DNA of 64,000 bases, taken from NCBI GenBank assembly GCA_949358305.1, contig CASHSZ010000036.1, positions 1-64,000 on the forward strand. The letters run 5' to 3'. The stretch is from Strigamia acuminata. Taxonomy: Eukaryota; Arthropoda; Chilopoda; Geophilomorpha; Linotaeniidae. A program made the translations under genes and the position numbers. Position 1 is the stretch's first letter; each line of letters begins with the position of its first letter. This document shows positions 12,685 through 26,400 of the stretch, in pieces. The notes beneath the pieces are model-generated. The model was not told the origin of the DNA. It ran no database searches and saw only the letters and a program-made list of their open reading frames with translations.

Positions 12685-15494
12685 TGACTTAGCACAAACA
12701 CCACAAGTCCAATGTCTCTGAATGTTCAGAAATAGTGTTTAAACCTTAGTAGAAGGCTCCAATGTAAGTTTTAGAAACATCCAACCGATGATTTGGGAGA
12801 ATAGACTTTTGATCTCATCACAGTTGACTTAGCACAAACACCACAAGACCAATGTCTCTGAATGTTCAGAAATAGTGTTTAAACCTTAGTAGAAGGCTCC
12901 AATGTAAGTTTTAGAAACATTTAACCGATGATTTGGGAGAATAGACTTTTGATCTCATCACAGTTGACTTAGCACAAACACCACAAGACCAATGTCTCTG
13001 AATGTTCAGAAATAGTGTTTAAACCTTAGTAGAAGGCTCCAATGTAAGTTTTAGAAACATCCAACCGATGATTTGGGAGAATAGACTTTTGATCTCATCA
13101 CAGTTGACTTAGCACAAACACCACAAGACCAATGTCTCTGAATGTTCAGAAATAGTGTTTAAACCTTAGTAGAAGGCTCCAATGTAAGTTTTAGAAACAT
13201 TTAACGGATGATTTGGGAGAATAGACTTTTGATCTCATCACAGTTGACTTAGCACAAACACCACAAGACCAATGTCTCTGAATGTTCAGAAATAGTGTTT
13301 AAACCTTAGTAGAAGGCTCCAATGTAAGTTTTAGAAACATCCAACCAATGATTTGGGAGAATAGACTTTTGATCTCATCACAGTTGACTTAGCACAAACA
13401 CCACAAGACCAATGTCTCTGAATGTTCAGAAATAGTGTTTAAACCTTAGTAGAAGGCTCCAATGTAAGTTTTAGAAACATCCAACCGATGATTTGGGAGA
13501 ATAGACTTTTGATCTCATCACAGTTGACTTAGCACAAACACCACAAGACCAATGTCTCTGAATGTTCAGAAATAGTGTTTAAACCTTAGTAGAAGGCTCC
13601 AATGTAAGTTTTAGAAACATTTAACCGATGATTTGGGAGAATAGACTTTTGATCTCATCACAGTTGACTTAGCACAAACACCACAAGACCAATGTCTCTG
13701 AATGTTCAGAAATAGTGTTTAAACCTTAGTAGAAGGCTCCAATGTAAGTTTTAGAAACATCCAACCAATGATTTGGGAGAATAGACTTTTGATCTCATCA
13801 CAGTTGACTTAGCACAAACACCACAAGACCAATGTCTCTGAATGTTCAGAAATAGTGTTTAAACCTTAGTAGAAGGCTCCAATGTAAGTTTTAGAAACAT
13901 CCAACCGATGATTTGGGAGAATAGACTTTTGATCTCATCACAGTTGACTTAGCACAAACACCACAAGACCAATGTCTCTGAATGTTCAGAAATAGTGTTT
14001 AAACCTTAGTAGAAGGCTCCAATGTAAGTTTTATAACATTTAACCGATGATTTGGGAGAATAGACTTTTGATCTCATCACAGTTGACTTAGCACAAACAC
14101 CACAAGACCAATGTCTCTGAATGTTCAGAAATAGTGTTTAAACCTTAGTAGAAGGCTCCAATGTAAGTTTTAGAAACATTCAACCGATGATTTGGGAGAA
14201 TAGACTTTTGATCTCATCACAGTTGACTTAGCACAAACACCACAAGACCAATGTCTCTGAATGTTCAGAAATAGTGTTTAAACCTTAGTAGAAGGCTCCA
14301 ATGTAAGTTTTAGAAACATCCAACCAATGATTTGGGAGAATAGACTTTTGATCTCATCACAGTTGACTTAGCACAAACACCACAAGACCAATGTCTCTGA
14401 ATGTTCAGAAATAGTGTTTAAACTTTAGTAGAAGGCTCCAATGTAAGTTTTAGAAACATTTAACCGATGATTTGGGAGAATAGACTTTTGATCTCATCAC
14501 AGTTGACTTAGCACAAACACCACAAGACCAATGTCTCTGAATGTTCAGAAATAGTGTTTAAACCTTAGTAGAAGGCTCCAATGTAAGTTTTAGAAACATC
14601 CAACCGATGATTTGGGAGAATAGACTTTAATCTCATCACAGTTGACTTAGCACAAACACCACAAGACCAATGTCTCTGAATGTTCAGAAATAGTGTTTAA
14701 ACCTTAGTAGAAGCCTTCAATGTAAGTTTTAGCAACATCCAAGCAATGATTTGGGAGAATAGACTTTTGATCTCATCACAGTTACTTAGCACAAACACCA
14801 CAAATCCAATGTCTCTGAATGTTCAGAAATAGTGTTTAAACCTTAGTAGAAGGCTCCAATGTAAGTTTTAGAAACATTTAACCGATGATTTGGGAGAATA
14901 GACTTTTGATCTCATCACAGTTGACTTAGCACAAACACCACAAGACCAATGTCTCTGAATGTTCAGAAATAGTGTTTAAACCTTAGTAGAAAGCTCCAAT
15001 GTAAGTTTTATAACATTTAACCGATGATTTGGGAGAATAGACTTTTGATCTCATCACAGTTGACTTAGCACAAACACCACAAGACCAATGTCTCTGAATG
15101 TTCAGAAATAGTGTTTAAACCTTAGTAGAAGGCTCCAATGTAAGTTTTAGAAACATCCAACGAATGATTTGGGAGAATAAACTTTTGATCTCATCACAGT
15201 TGACTTAGCACAAACACCACAAGTCTAATGTCTCTGAATGTTCAGAAATAGTGTTTAAACCTTAGTAGAAGCCTTCAATATAAGTTTTAGCAACACCCAA
15301 GCATTAATTTTTGAAAAAAAAATTTTGAGCTTATTTCACATCGCAGTTGACTTAGCACAAACACCACAAGACCAATGTCTCTGAATGTTCAGAAATAGTG
15401 TTTAAACCTTAGTAGAAGCCTTCAATATAAGTTTTAGCAACACCTAAGCAATAAATTTTGAAAAAAAAATTTTGAGCTCATTTCACATCGCAGT
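12685..15494. repeat. Shortened HOR, 20-monomer form (2810 bp)
   Basis: Starts and ends at the same class-B to AAGTCCAATG boundary as the 28-mers and keeps their right-hand end, including the AGAAAGCTCC variant. It lacks the internal class C plus B-B section and has a private TTAACGGATG monomer near 13200. Two B monomers (+14) and four one-base deletions on 20 monomers give 2810 bp, as observed. Confidence 0.85.
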
Positions 15495-17456
15495 TGACTT
15501 AGCACAAACACCACAAGTCCAATGTCTCTGAATGTTCAGAAATAGTGTTTAAACCTTAGTAGAAGGCTCCAATGTAAGTTTTAGAAACATCCAACCGATG
15601 ATTTGGGAGAATAGACTTTTGATCTCATCACAGTTGACTTAGCACAAACACCACAAGACCAATGTCTCTGAATGTTCAGAAATAGTGTTTAAACCTTAGT
15701 AGAAGGCTCCAATGTAAGTTTTAGAAACATTTAACCGATGATTTGGGAGAATAGACTTTTGATCTCATCACAGTTGACTTAGCACAAACACCACAAGACC
15801 AATGTCTCTGAATGTTCAGAAATAGTGTTTAAACCTTAGTAGAAGGCTCCAATGTAAGTTTTAGAAACATCCAACCGATGATTTGGGAGAATAGACTTTT
15901 GATCTCATCACAGTTGACTTAGCACAAACACCACAAGACCAATGTCTCTGAATGTTCAGAAATAGTGTTTAAACCTTAGTAGAAGGCTCCAATGTAAGTT
16001 TTAGAAACATTTAACGGATGATTTGGGAGAATAGACTTTTGATCTCATCACAGTTGACTTAGCACAAACACCACAAGACCAATGTCTCTGAATGTTCAGA
16101 AATAGTGTTTAAACCTTAGTAGAAGGCTCCAATGTAAGTTTTAGAAACATCCAACCAATGATTTGGGAGAATAGACTTTTGATCTCATCACAGTTGACTT
16201 AGCACAAACACCACAAGACCAATGTCTCTGAATGTTCAGAAATAGTGTTTAAACCTTAGTAGAGGCTCCAATGTAAGTTTTAGAAACATCCAACCGATGA
16301 TTTGGGAGAATAGACTTTTGATCTCATCACAGTTGACTTAGCACAAACACCACAAGACCAATGTCTCTGAATGTTCAGAAATAGTGTTTAAACCTTAGTA
16401 GAAGGCTCCAATGTAAGTTTTATAACATTTAACCGATGATTTGGGAGAATAGACTTTTGATCTCATCACAGTTGACTTAGCACAAACACCACAAGACCAA
16501 TGTCTCTGAATGTTCAGAAATAGTGTTTAAACCTTAGTAGAAGGCTCCAATGTAAGTTTTAGAAACATCCAACCAATGATTTGGGAGAATAGACTTTTGA
16601 TCTCATCACAGTTGACTTAGCACAAACACCACAAGACCAATGTCTCTGAATGTTCAGAAATAGTGTTTAAACTTTAGTAGAAGGCTCCAATGTAAGTTTT
16701 AGAAACATTTAACCGATGATTTGGGAGAATAGACTTTTGATCTCATCACAGTTGACTTAGCACAAACACCACAAGACCAATGTCTCTGAATGTTCAGAAA
16801 TAGTGTTTAAACCTTAGTAGAAGGCTCCAATGTAAGTTTTAGAAACATCCAACCGATGATTTGGGAGAATAGACTTTGATCTCATCACAGTTGACTTAGC
16901 ACAAACACCACAAGACCAATGTCTCTGAATGTTCAGAAATAGTGTTTAAACCTTAGTAGAAGCCTTCAATGTAAGTTTTAGCAACATCCAAGCAATGATT
17001 TGGGAGAATAGACTTTTGATCTCATCACAGTTACTTAGCACAAACACCACAAATCCAATGTCTCTGAATGTTCAGAAATAGTGTTTAAACCTTAGTAGAA
17101 GGCTCCAATGTAAGTTTTAGAAACATTTAACCGATGATTTGGGAGAATAGACTTTTGATCTCATCACAGTTGACTTAGCACAAACACCACAAGACCAATG
17201 TCTCTGAATGTTCAGAAATAGTGTTTAAACCTTAGTAGAAGGCTCCAATGTAAGTTTTATAACATTTAACCGATGATTTGGGAGAATAGACTTTTGATCT
17301 CATCACAGTTGACTTAGCACAAACACCACAAGACCAATGTCTCTGAATGTTCAGAAATAGTGTTTAAACCTTAGTAGAAGCCTTCAATATAAGTTTTAGC
17401 AACACCTAAGCAATAAATTTTGAAAAAAAAATTTTGAGCTCATTTCACATCGCAGT
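15495..17456. repeat. Shortened HOR, 14-monomer form (1962 bp)
   Basis: Opens with the same run as 12685-15494, including the TTAACGGATG variant near 16015, so the two are directly related. It is then shorter, carries one base deletion (AGTAGAGGCTCC near 16260) and ends in a single B monomer. Fourteen monomers, plus 7 for the B monomer, minus five one-base deletions, gives 1962 bp. Confidence 0.85.
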
Positions 17457-20400
17457 TGACTTAGCACAAACACCACAAGTCCAATGTCTCTGAATGTTCA
17501 GAAATAGTGTTTAAACCTTAGTAGAAGGCTCCAATGTAAGTTTTAGAAACATCCAACCGATGATTTGGGAGAATAGACTTTTGATCTCATCACAGTTGAC
17601 TTAGCACAAACACCACAAGACCAATGTCTCTGAATGTTCAGAAATAGTGTTTAAACCTTAGTAGAAGGCTCCAATGTAAGTTTTAGAAACATTCAACCGA
17701 TGATTTGGGAGAATAGACTTTTGATCTCATCATAGTTGACTTAGCACAAACACCATAAGACCAATGTCTCTGAATGTTCAGAAATAGTGTTTAAACCTTA
17801 GTAGAAGGCTCCAATGTAAGTTTTAGAAACATCCAACCGATGATTTGGGAGAATAGACTTTTGATCTCATCACAGTTGACTTAGCACAAACACCACAAGA
17901 CCAATGTCTCTGAATGTTCAGAAATAGTGTTTAAACCTTAGTAGAAGCCTTCAATGTAAGTTTTAGCAACATCCAAGCAATGATTTGGGAGAATAGACTT
18001 TTGATCTCATCACAGTTACTTAGCACAAACACCACAAGTCCAATGTCTCTGTATGTTCAGAAATAGTGTTTAAACCTTAGTAGAAGCCTTCAATATAAGT
18101 TTTAGCAACACCCAAGCATTAAATTTTGAAGAAAAAAATTTTGAGCTCATTTCACATCGCAGTTGACTTAGCACAAACACCACAAGTCCAATGTCTCTGA
18201 ATGTTCAGAAATAGTGTTTAAACCTTAGTAGAAGGCTCCAATGTAAGTTTTAGAAACATCCAACCGATGATTTGGGAGAATAGACTTTTGATCTCATCAC
18301 AGTTGACTTAGCACAAACACCACAAGACCAATGTCTCTGAATGTTCAGAAATAGTGTTTAAACCTTAGTAGAAGGCTCCAATGTAAGTTTTAGAAACATT
18401 TAACCGATGATTTGGGAGAATAGACTTTTGATCTCATCACAGTTGACTTAGCACAAACACCACAAGACCAATGTCTCTGAATGTTCAGAAATAGTATTTA
18501 AACCTTAGTAGAAGGCTCCAATGTAAGTTTTAGAAACATCCAACCAATGATTTGGGAGAATAGACTTTTGATCTCATCACAGTTGACTTAGCACAAACAC
18601 CACAAGACCAATGTCTCTGAATGTTCAGAAATAGTGTTTAAACCTTAGTAGAAGGCTCCAATGTAAGTTTTAGAAACATAGAACCAATGATTTGGGAGAA
18701 TAGACTTTTGATCTCATCACAGTTGACTTAGCACAAACACCACAAGACCAATGTCTCTGAATGTTCAGAAATAGTGTTTAAACCTTAGTAGAAGGCTCCA
18801 ATGTAAGTTTTAGAAACATCCAACCGATGATTTGGGAGAATAGACTTTTGATCTCATCACAGTTGACTTAGCACAAACACCACAAGACCAATGTCTCTGA
18901 ATGTTCAGAAATAGTGTTTAAACCTTAGTAGAAGGCTCCAATGTAAGTTTTATAACATTTAACCGATGATTTGGGAGAATAGACTTTTGATCTCATCACA
19001 GTTGACTTAGCACAAACACCACAAGACCAATGTCTCTGAATGTTCAGAAATAGTGTTTAAACCTTAGTAGAAGGCTCCAATGTAAGTTTTAGAAACATTC
19101 AACCGATGATTTGGGAGAATAGACTTTTGATCTCATCACAGTTGACTTAGCACAAACACCACAAGACCAATGTCTCTGAATGTTCAGAAATAGTGTTTAA
19201 ACCTTAGTAGAAGGCTCCAATGTAAGTTTTAGAAACATCCAACCAATGATTTGGGAGAATAGACTTTTGATCTCATCACAGTTGACTTAGCACAAACACC
19301 ACAAGACCAATGTCTCTGAATGTTCAGAAATAGTGTTTAAACCTTAGTAGAAGGCTCCAATGTAAGTTTTAGAAACATTCAACCGATGATTTGGGAGAAT
19401 AGACTTTTGATCTCATCACAGTTACTTAGCACAAACACCACAAATCCAATGTCTCTGAATGTTCAGAAATAGTGTTTAAACCTTAGTAGAAGGCTCCAAT
19501 GTAAGTTTTAGAAACATTTAACCGATGATTTGGGAGAATAGACTTTTGATCTCATCACAGTTGACTTAGCACAAACACCACAAGACCAATGTCTCTGAAT
19601 GTTCAGAAATAGTGTTTAAACCTTAGTAGAAGGCTCCAATGTAAGTTTTATAACATTTAACCGATGATTTGGGAGAATAGACTTTTGATCTCATCACAGT
19701 TGACTTAGCACAAACACCACAAGACCAATGTCTCTGAATGTTCAGAAATAGTGTTTAAACCTTAGTAGAAGGCTCCAATGTAAGTTTTAGAAACATCCAA
19801 CGAATGATTTGGGAGAATAAACTTTTGATCTCATCACAGTTGACTTAGCACAAACACCACAAGTCTAATGTCTCTGAATGTTCAGAAATAGTGTTTAAAC
19901 CTTAGTAGAAGCCTTCAATATAAGTTTTAGCAACACCCAAGCATTAATTTTTGAAAAAAAAATTTTGAGCTTATTTCACATCGCAGTTGACTTAGCACAA
20001 ACACCACAAGACCAATGTCTCGGAATGTTCAGAAATAGTGTTTAAACCTTAGTAGAAGCCTTCAATATAAGTTTTAGCAACACCTAAGCAATAAATTTTG
20101 AAAAAAAAATTTTGAGCTCATTTCACATCGCAGTTGACTTAGCACAAACACCACAAGTCCAATGTCTCTGAATGTTCAGAAATAGTGTTTAAACCTTAGT
20201 AGAAGGCTCCAATGTAAGTTTTAGAAACATCCAACCGATGATTTGGGAGAATAGACTTTTGATCTCATCACAGTTGACTTAGCACAAACACCACAAGACC
20301 AATGTCTCTGAATGTTCAGAAATAGTGTTTAAACCTTAGTAGAAGGCTCCAATGTAAGTTTTAGAAACATTCAACCGATGATTTGGGAGAATAGACTTTT

Positions 20401-23400
20401 GATCTCATCATAGTTGACTTAGCACAAACACCATAAGACCAATGTCTCTGAATGTTCAGAAATAGTGTTTAAACCTTAGTAGAAGGCTCCAATGTAAGTT
20501 TTAGAAACATCCAACCGATGATTTGGGAGAATAGACTTTTGATCTCATCACAGTTGACTTAGCACAAACACCACAAGACCAATGTCTCTGAATGTTCAGA
20601 AATAGTGTTTAAACCTTAGTAGAAGCCTTCAATGTAAGTTTTAGCAACATCCAAGCAATGATTTGGGAGAATAGACTTTTGATCTCATCACAGTTACTTA
20701 GCACAAACACCACAAGTCCAATGTCTCTGTATGTTCAGAAATAGTGTTTAAACCTTAGTAGAAGCCTTCAATATAAGTTTTAGCAACACCCAAGCATTAA
20801 ATTTTGAAGAAAAAAATTTTGAGCTCATTTCACATCGCAGTTGACTTAGCACAAACACCACAAGTCCAATGTCTCTGAATGTTCAGAAATAGTGTTTAAA
20901 CCTTAGTAGAAGGCTCCAATGTAAGTTTTAGAAACATCCAACCGATGATTTGGGAGAATAGACTTTTGATCTCATCACAGTTGACTTAGCACAAACACCA
21001 CAAGACCAATGTCTCTGAATGTTCAGAAATAGTGTTTAAACCTTAGTAGAAGGCTCCAATGTAAGTTTTAGAAACATTTAACCGATGATTTGGGAGAATA
21101 GACTTTTGATCTCATCACAGTTGACTTAGCACAAACACCACAAGACCAATGTCTCTGAATGTTCAGAAATAGTATTTAAACCTTAGTAGAAGGCTCCAAT
21201 GTAAGTTTTAGAAACATCCAACCAATGATTTGGGAGAATAGACTTTTGATCTCATCACAGTTGACTTAGCACAAACACCACAAGACCAATGTCTCTGAAT
21301 GTTCAGAAATAGTGTTTAAACCTTAGTAGAAGGCTCCAATGTAAGTTTTAGAAACATCCAACCAATGATTTGGGAGAATAGACTTTTGATCTCATCACAG
21401 TTGACTTAGCACAAACACCACAAGACCAATGTCTCTGAATGTTCAGAAATAGTGTTTAAACCTTAGTAGAAGGCTCCAATGTAAGTTTTAGAAACATCCA
21501 ACCGATGATTTGGGAGAATAGACTTTTGATCTCATCACAGTTGACTTAGCACAAACACCACAAGACCAATGTCTCTGAATGTTCAGAAATAGTGTTTAAA
21601 CCTTAGTAGAAGGCTCCAATGTAAGTTTTATAACATTTAACCGATGATTTGGGAGAATAGACTTTTGATCTCATCACAGTTGACTTAGCACAAACACCAC
21701 AAGACCAATGTCTCTGAATGTTCAGAAATAGTGTTTAAACCTTAGTAGAAGGCTCCAATGTAAGTTTTAGAAACATTCAACCGATGATTTGGGAGAATAG
21801 ACTTTTGATCTCATCACAGTTGACTTAGCACAAACACCACAAGACCAATGTCTCTGAATGTTCAGAAATAGTGTTTAAACCTTAGTAGAAGGCTCCAAAG
21901 TAAGTTTTAGAAACATCCAACCAATGATTTGGGAGAATAGACTTTTGATCTCATCACAGTTGACTTAGCACAAACACCACAAGACCAATGTCTCTGAATG
22001 TTCAGAAATAGTGTTTAAACCTTAGTAGAAGGCTCCAATGTAAGTTTTAGAAACATTTAACCGATGATTTGGGAGAATAGACTTTTGATCTCATCACAGT
22101 TGACTTAGCACAAACACCACAAGACCAATGTCTCTGAATGTTCAGAAATAGTGTTTAAACCTTAGTAGAAGGCTCCAATGTAAGTTTTAGAAACATTCAA
22201 CCGATGATTTGGGAGAATAGACTTTTGATCTCATCACAGTTGACTTAGCACAAACACCACAAGACCAATGTCTCTGAATGTTCAGAAATAGTGTTTAAAC
22301 CTTAGTAGAAGGCTCCAATGTAAGTTTTAGAAACATCCAACCAATGATTTGGGAGAATAGACTTTTGATCTCATCACAGTTGACTTAGCACAAACACCAC
22401 AAGACCAATGTCTCTGAATGTTCAGAAATAGTGTTTAAACCTTAGTAGAAGGCTCCAATGTAAGTTTTAGAAACATCCAACCAATGATTTGGGAGAATAG
22501 ACTTTTGATCTCATCACAGTTGACTTAGCACAAACACCACAAGTCCAATGTCTCTGAATGTTCAGAAATAGTGTTTAAACCTTAGTAGAAGCCTTCAATA
22601 TAAGTTTTAGCAACACCCAAGCATTAAATTTTGAAAAAAAAATTTTGAGCTCATTTTACATCGCAGTTGACTTAGCACAAACACCACAAGACCAATGTCT
22701 CTGAATGTTCAGAAATAGTGTTTAAACCTTAGTAGAAGCCTTCAATATAAGTTTTAGCAACACCTAAGCAATAAATTTTGAAAAAAAAATTTTGAGCTCA
22801 TTTTACATCGCAGTTGACTTAGCACAAACACCACAAGTCCAATGTCTCTGAATGTTCAGAAATAGTGTTTAAACCTTAGTAGAAGGCTCCAATGTAAGTT
22901 TTAGAAACATTCAACCGATGATTTGGGAGAATAGACTTTTGATCTCATCATAGTTGACTTAGCACAAACACCACAAGACCAATGTCTCTGAATGTTCAGA
23001 AATAGTGTTTAAACCTTAGTAGAAGGCTCCAATGTAAGTTTTAGAAACATCCAACCAATGATTTGGGAGAATAGACTTTTGATCTCATCACAGTTGACTT
23101 AGCACAAACACCACAAGACCAATGTCTCTGAATGTTCAGAAATAGTGTTTAAACCTTAGTAGAAGGCTCCAATGTAAGTTTTATAACATTTAACCGATGA
23201 TTTGGGAGAATAGACTTTTGATCTCATCACAGTTGACTTAGCACAAACACCACAAGACCAATGTCTCTGAATGTTCAGAAATAGTGTTTAAACCTTAGTA
23301 GAAGGCTCCAATGTAAGTTTTAGAAACATCCAACGAATGATTTGGGAGAATAAACTTTTGATCTCATCACAGTTGACTTAGCACAAACACCACAAGTCTA

Positions 23401-26400
23401 ATGTCTCTGAATGTTCAGAAATAGTGTTTAAACCTTAGTAGAAGCCTTCAATATAAGTTTTAGCAACACCCAAGCATTAATTTTTGAAAAAAAAATTTTG
23501 AGCTTATTTCACATCGCAGTTGACTTAGCACAAACACCACAAGACCAATGTCTCGGAATGTTCAGAAATAGTGTTTAAACCTTAGTAGAAGCCTTCAATA
23601 TAAGTTTTAGCAACACCTAAGCAATAAATTTTGAAAAAAAAATTTTGAGCTCATTTCACATCGCAGTTGACTTAGCACAAACACCACAAGTCCAATGTCT
23701 CTGAATGTTCAGAAATAGTGTTTAAACCTTAGTAGAAGGCTCCAATGTAAGTTTTAGAAACATCCAACCGATGATTTGGGAGAATAGACTTTTGATCTCA
23801 TCACAGTTGACTTAGCACAAACACCACAAGACCAATGTCTCTGAATGTTCAGAAATAGTGTTTAAACCTTAGTAGAAGGCTCCAATGTAAGTTTTAGAAA
23901 CATTCAACCGATGATTTGGGAGAATAGACTTTTGATCTCATCATAGTTGACTTAGCACAAACACCATAAGACCAATGTCTCTGAATGTTCAGAAATAGTG
24001 TTTAAACCTTAGTAGAAGGCTCCAATGTAAGTTTTAGAAACATCCAACCGATGATTTGGGAGAATAGACTTTTGATCTCATCACAGTTGACTTAGCACAA
24101 ACACCACAAGACCAATGTCTCTGAATGTTCAGAAATAGTGTTTAAACCTTAGTAGAAGCCTTCAATGTAAGTTTTAGCAACATCCAAGCAATGATTTGGG
24201 AGAATAGACTTTTGATCTCATCACAGTTACTTAGCACAAACACCACAAGTCCAATGTCTCTGTATGTTCAGAAATAGTGTTTAAACCTTAGTAGAAGCCT
24301 TCAATATAAGTTTTAGCAACACCCAAGCATTAAATTTTGAAGAAAAAAATTTTGAGCTCATTTCACATCGCAGTTGACTTAGCACAAACACCACAAGTCC
24401 AATGTCTCTGAATGTTCAGAAATAGTGTTTAAACCTTAGTAGAAGGCTCCAATGTAAGTTTTAGAAACATCCAACCAATGATTTGGGAGAATAGACTTTT
24501 GATCTCATCACAGTTGACTTAGCACAAACACCACAAGACCAATGTCTCTGAATGTTCAGAAATAGTGTTTAAACCTTAGTAGAAGGCTCCAATGTAAGTT
24601 TTAGAAACATTTAACCGATGATTTGGGAGAATAGACTTTTGATCTCATCACAGTTGACTTAGCACAAACACCACAAGACCAATGTCTCTGAATGTTCAGA
24701 AATAGTATTTAAACCTTAGTAGAAGGCTCCAATGTAAGTTTTAGAAACATCCAACCAATGATTTGGGAGAATAGACTTTTGATCTCATCACAGTTGACTT
24801 AGCACAAACACCACAAGACCAATGTCTCTGAATGTTCAGAAATAGTGTTTAAACCTTAGTAGAAGGCTCCAATGTAAGTTTTAGAAACATCCAACCAATG
24901 ATTTGGGAGAATAGACTTTTGATCTCATCACAGTTGACTTAGCACAAACACCACAAGACCAATGTCTCTGAATGTTCAGAAATAGTGTTTAAACCTTAGT
25001 AGAAGGCTCCAATATAAGTTTTAGAAACATCCAACCGATGATTTGGGAGAATAGACTTTTGATCTCATCACAGTTGACTTAGCACAAACACCACAAGACC
25101 AATGTCTCTGAATGTTCAGAAATAGTGTTTAAACCTTAGTAGAAGGCTCCAATGTAAGTTTTATAACATTTAACCGATGATTTGGGAGAATAGACTTTTG
25201 ATCTCATCACAGTTGACTTAGCACAAACACCACAAGACCAATGTCTCTGAATGTTCAGAAATAGTGTTTAAACCTTAGTAGAAGGCTCCAATGTAAGTTT
25301 TAGAAACATTCAACCGATGATTTGGGAGAATAGACTTTTGATCTCATCACAGTTGACTTAGCACAAACACCACAAGACCAATGTCTCTGAATGTTCAGAA
25401 ATAGTGTTTAAACCTTAGTAGAAGGCTCCAATGTAAGTTTTAGAAACATCCAACCAATGATTTGGGAGAATAGACTTTTGATCTCATCACAGTTGACTTA
25501 GCACAAACACCACAAGACCAATGTCTCTGAATGTTCAGAAATAGTGTTTAAACCTTAGTAGAAGGCTCCAATGTAAGTTTTAGAAACATTTAACCGATGA
25601 TTTGGGAGAATAGACTTTTGATCTCATCACAGTTGACTTAGCACAAACACCACAAGACCAATGTCTCTGAATGTTCAGAAATAGTGTTTAAACCTTAGTA
25701 GAAGGCTCCAATGTAAGTTTTAGAAACATTTAACCGATGATTTGGGAGAATAGACTTTTGATCTCATCACAGTTGACTTAGCACAAACACCACAAGACCA
25801 ATGTCTCTGAATGTTCAGAAATAGTATTTAAACCTTAGTAGAAGGTTCCAATGTAAGTTTTAGAAACATCCAACCAATGATTTGGGAGAATAGACTTTTG
25901 ATCTCATCACAGTTGACTTAGCACAAACACCACAAGACCAATGTCTCTGAATGTTCAGAAATAGTGTTTAAACCTTAGTAGAAGGCTCCAATGTAAGTTT
26001 TAGAAACATCCAACCAATGATTTGGGAGAATAGACTTTTGATCTCATCACAGTTGACTTAGCACAAACACCATAAGACCAATGTCTCTGAATGTTCAGAA
26101 ATAGTGTTTAAACCTTAGTAGAAGGCTCCAATGTAAGTTTTAGAAACATCCAACCGATGATTTGGGAGAATAGACTTTGATCTCATCACAGTTGACTTAG
26201 CACAAACACCACAAGACCAATGTCTCTGAATGTTCAGAAATAGTGTTTAAACCTTAGTAGAAGGCTCCAATGTAAGTTTTAGAAACATCCAACCGATGAT
26301 TTGGGAGAATAGACTTTTGATCTCATCACAGTTGACTTAGCACAAACACCACAAGACCAATGTCTCTGAATGTTCAGAAATAGTGTTTAAACCTTAGTAG

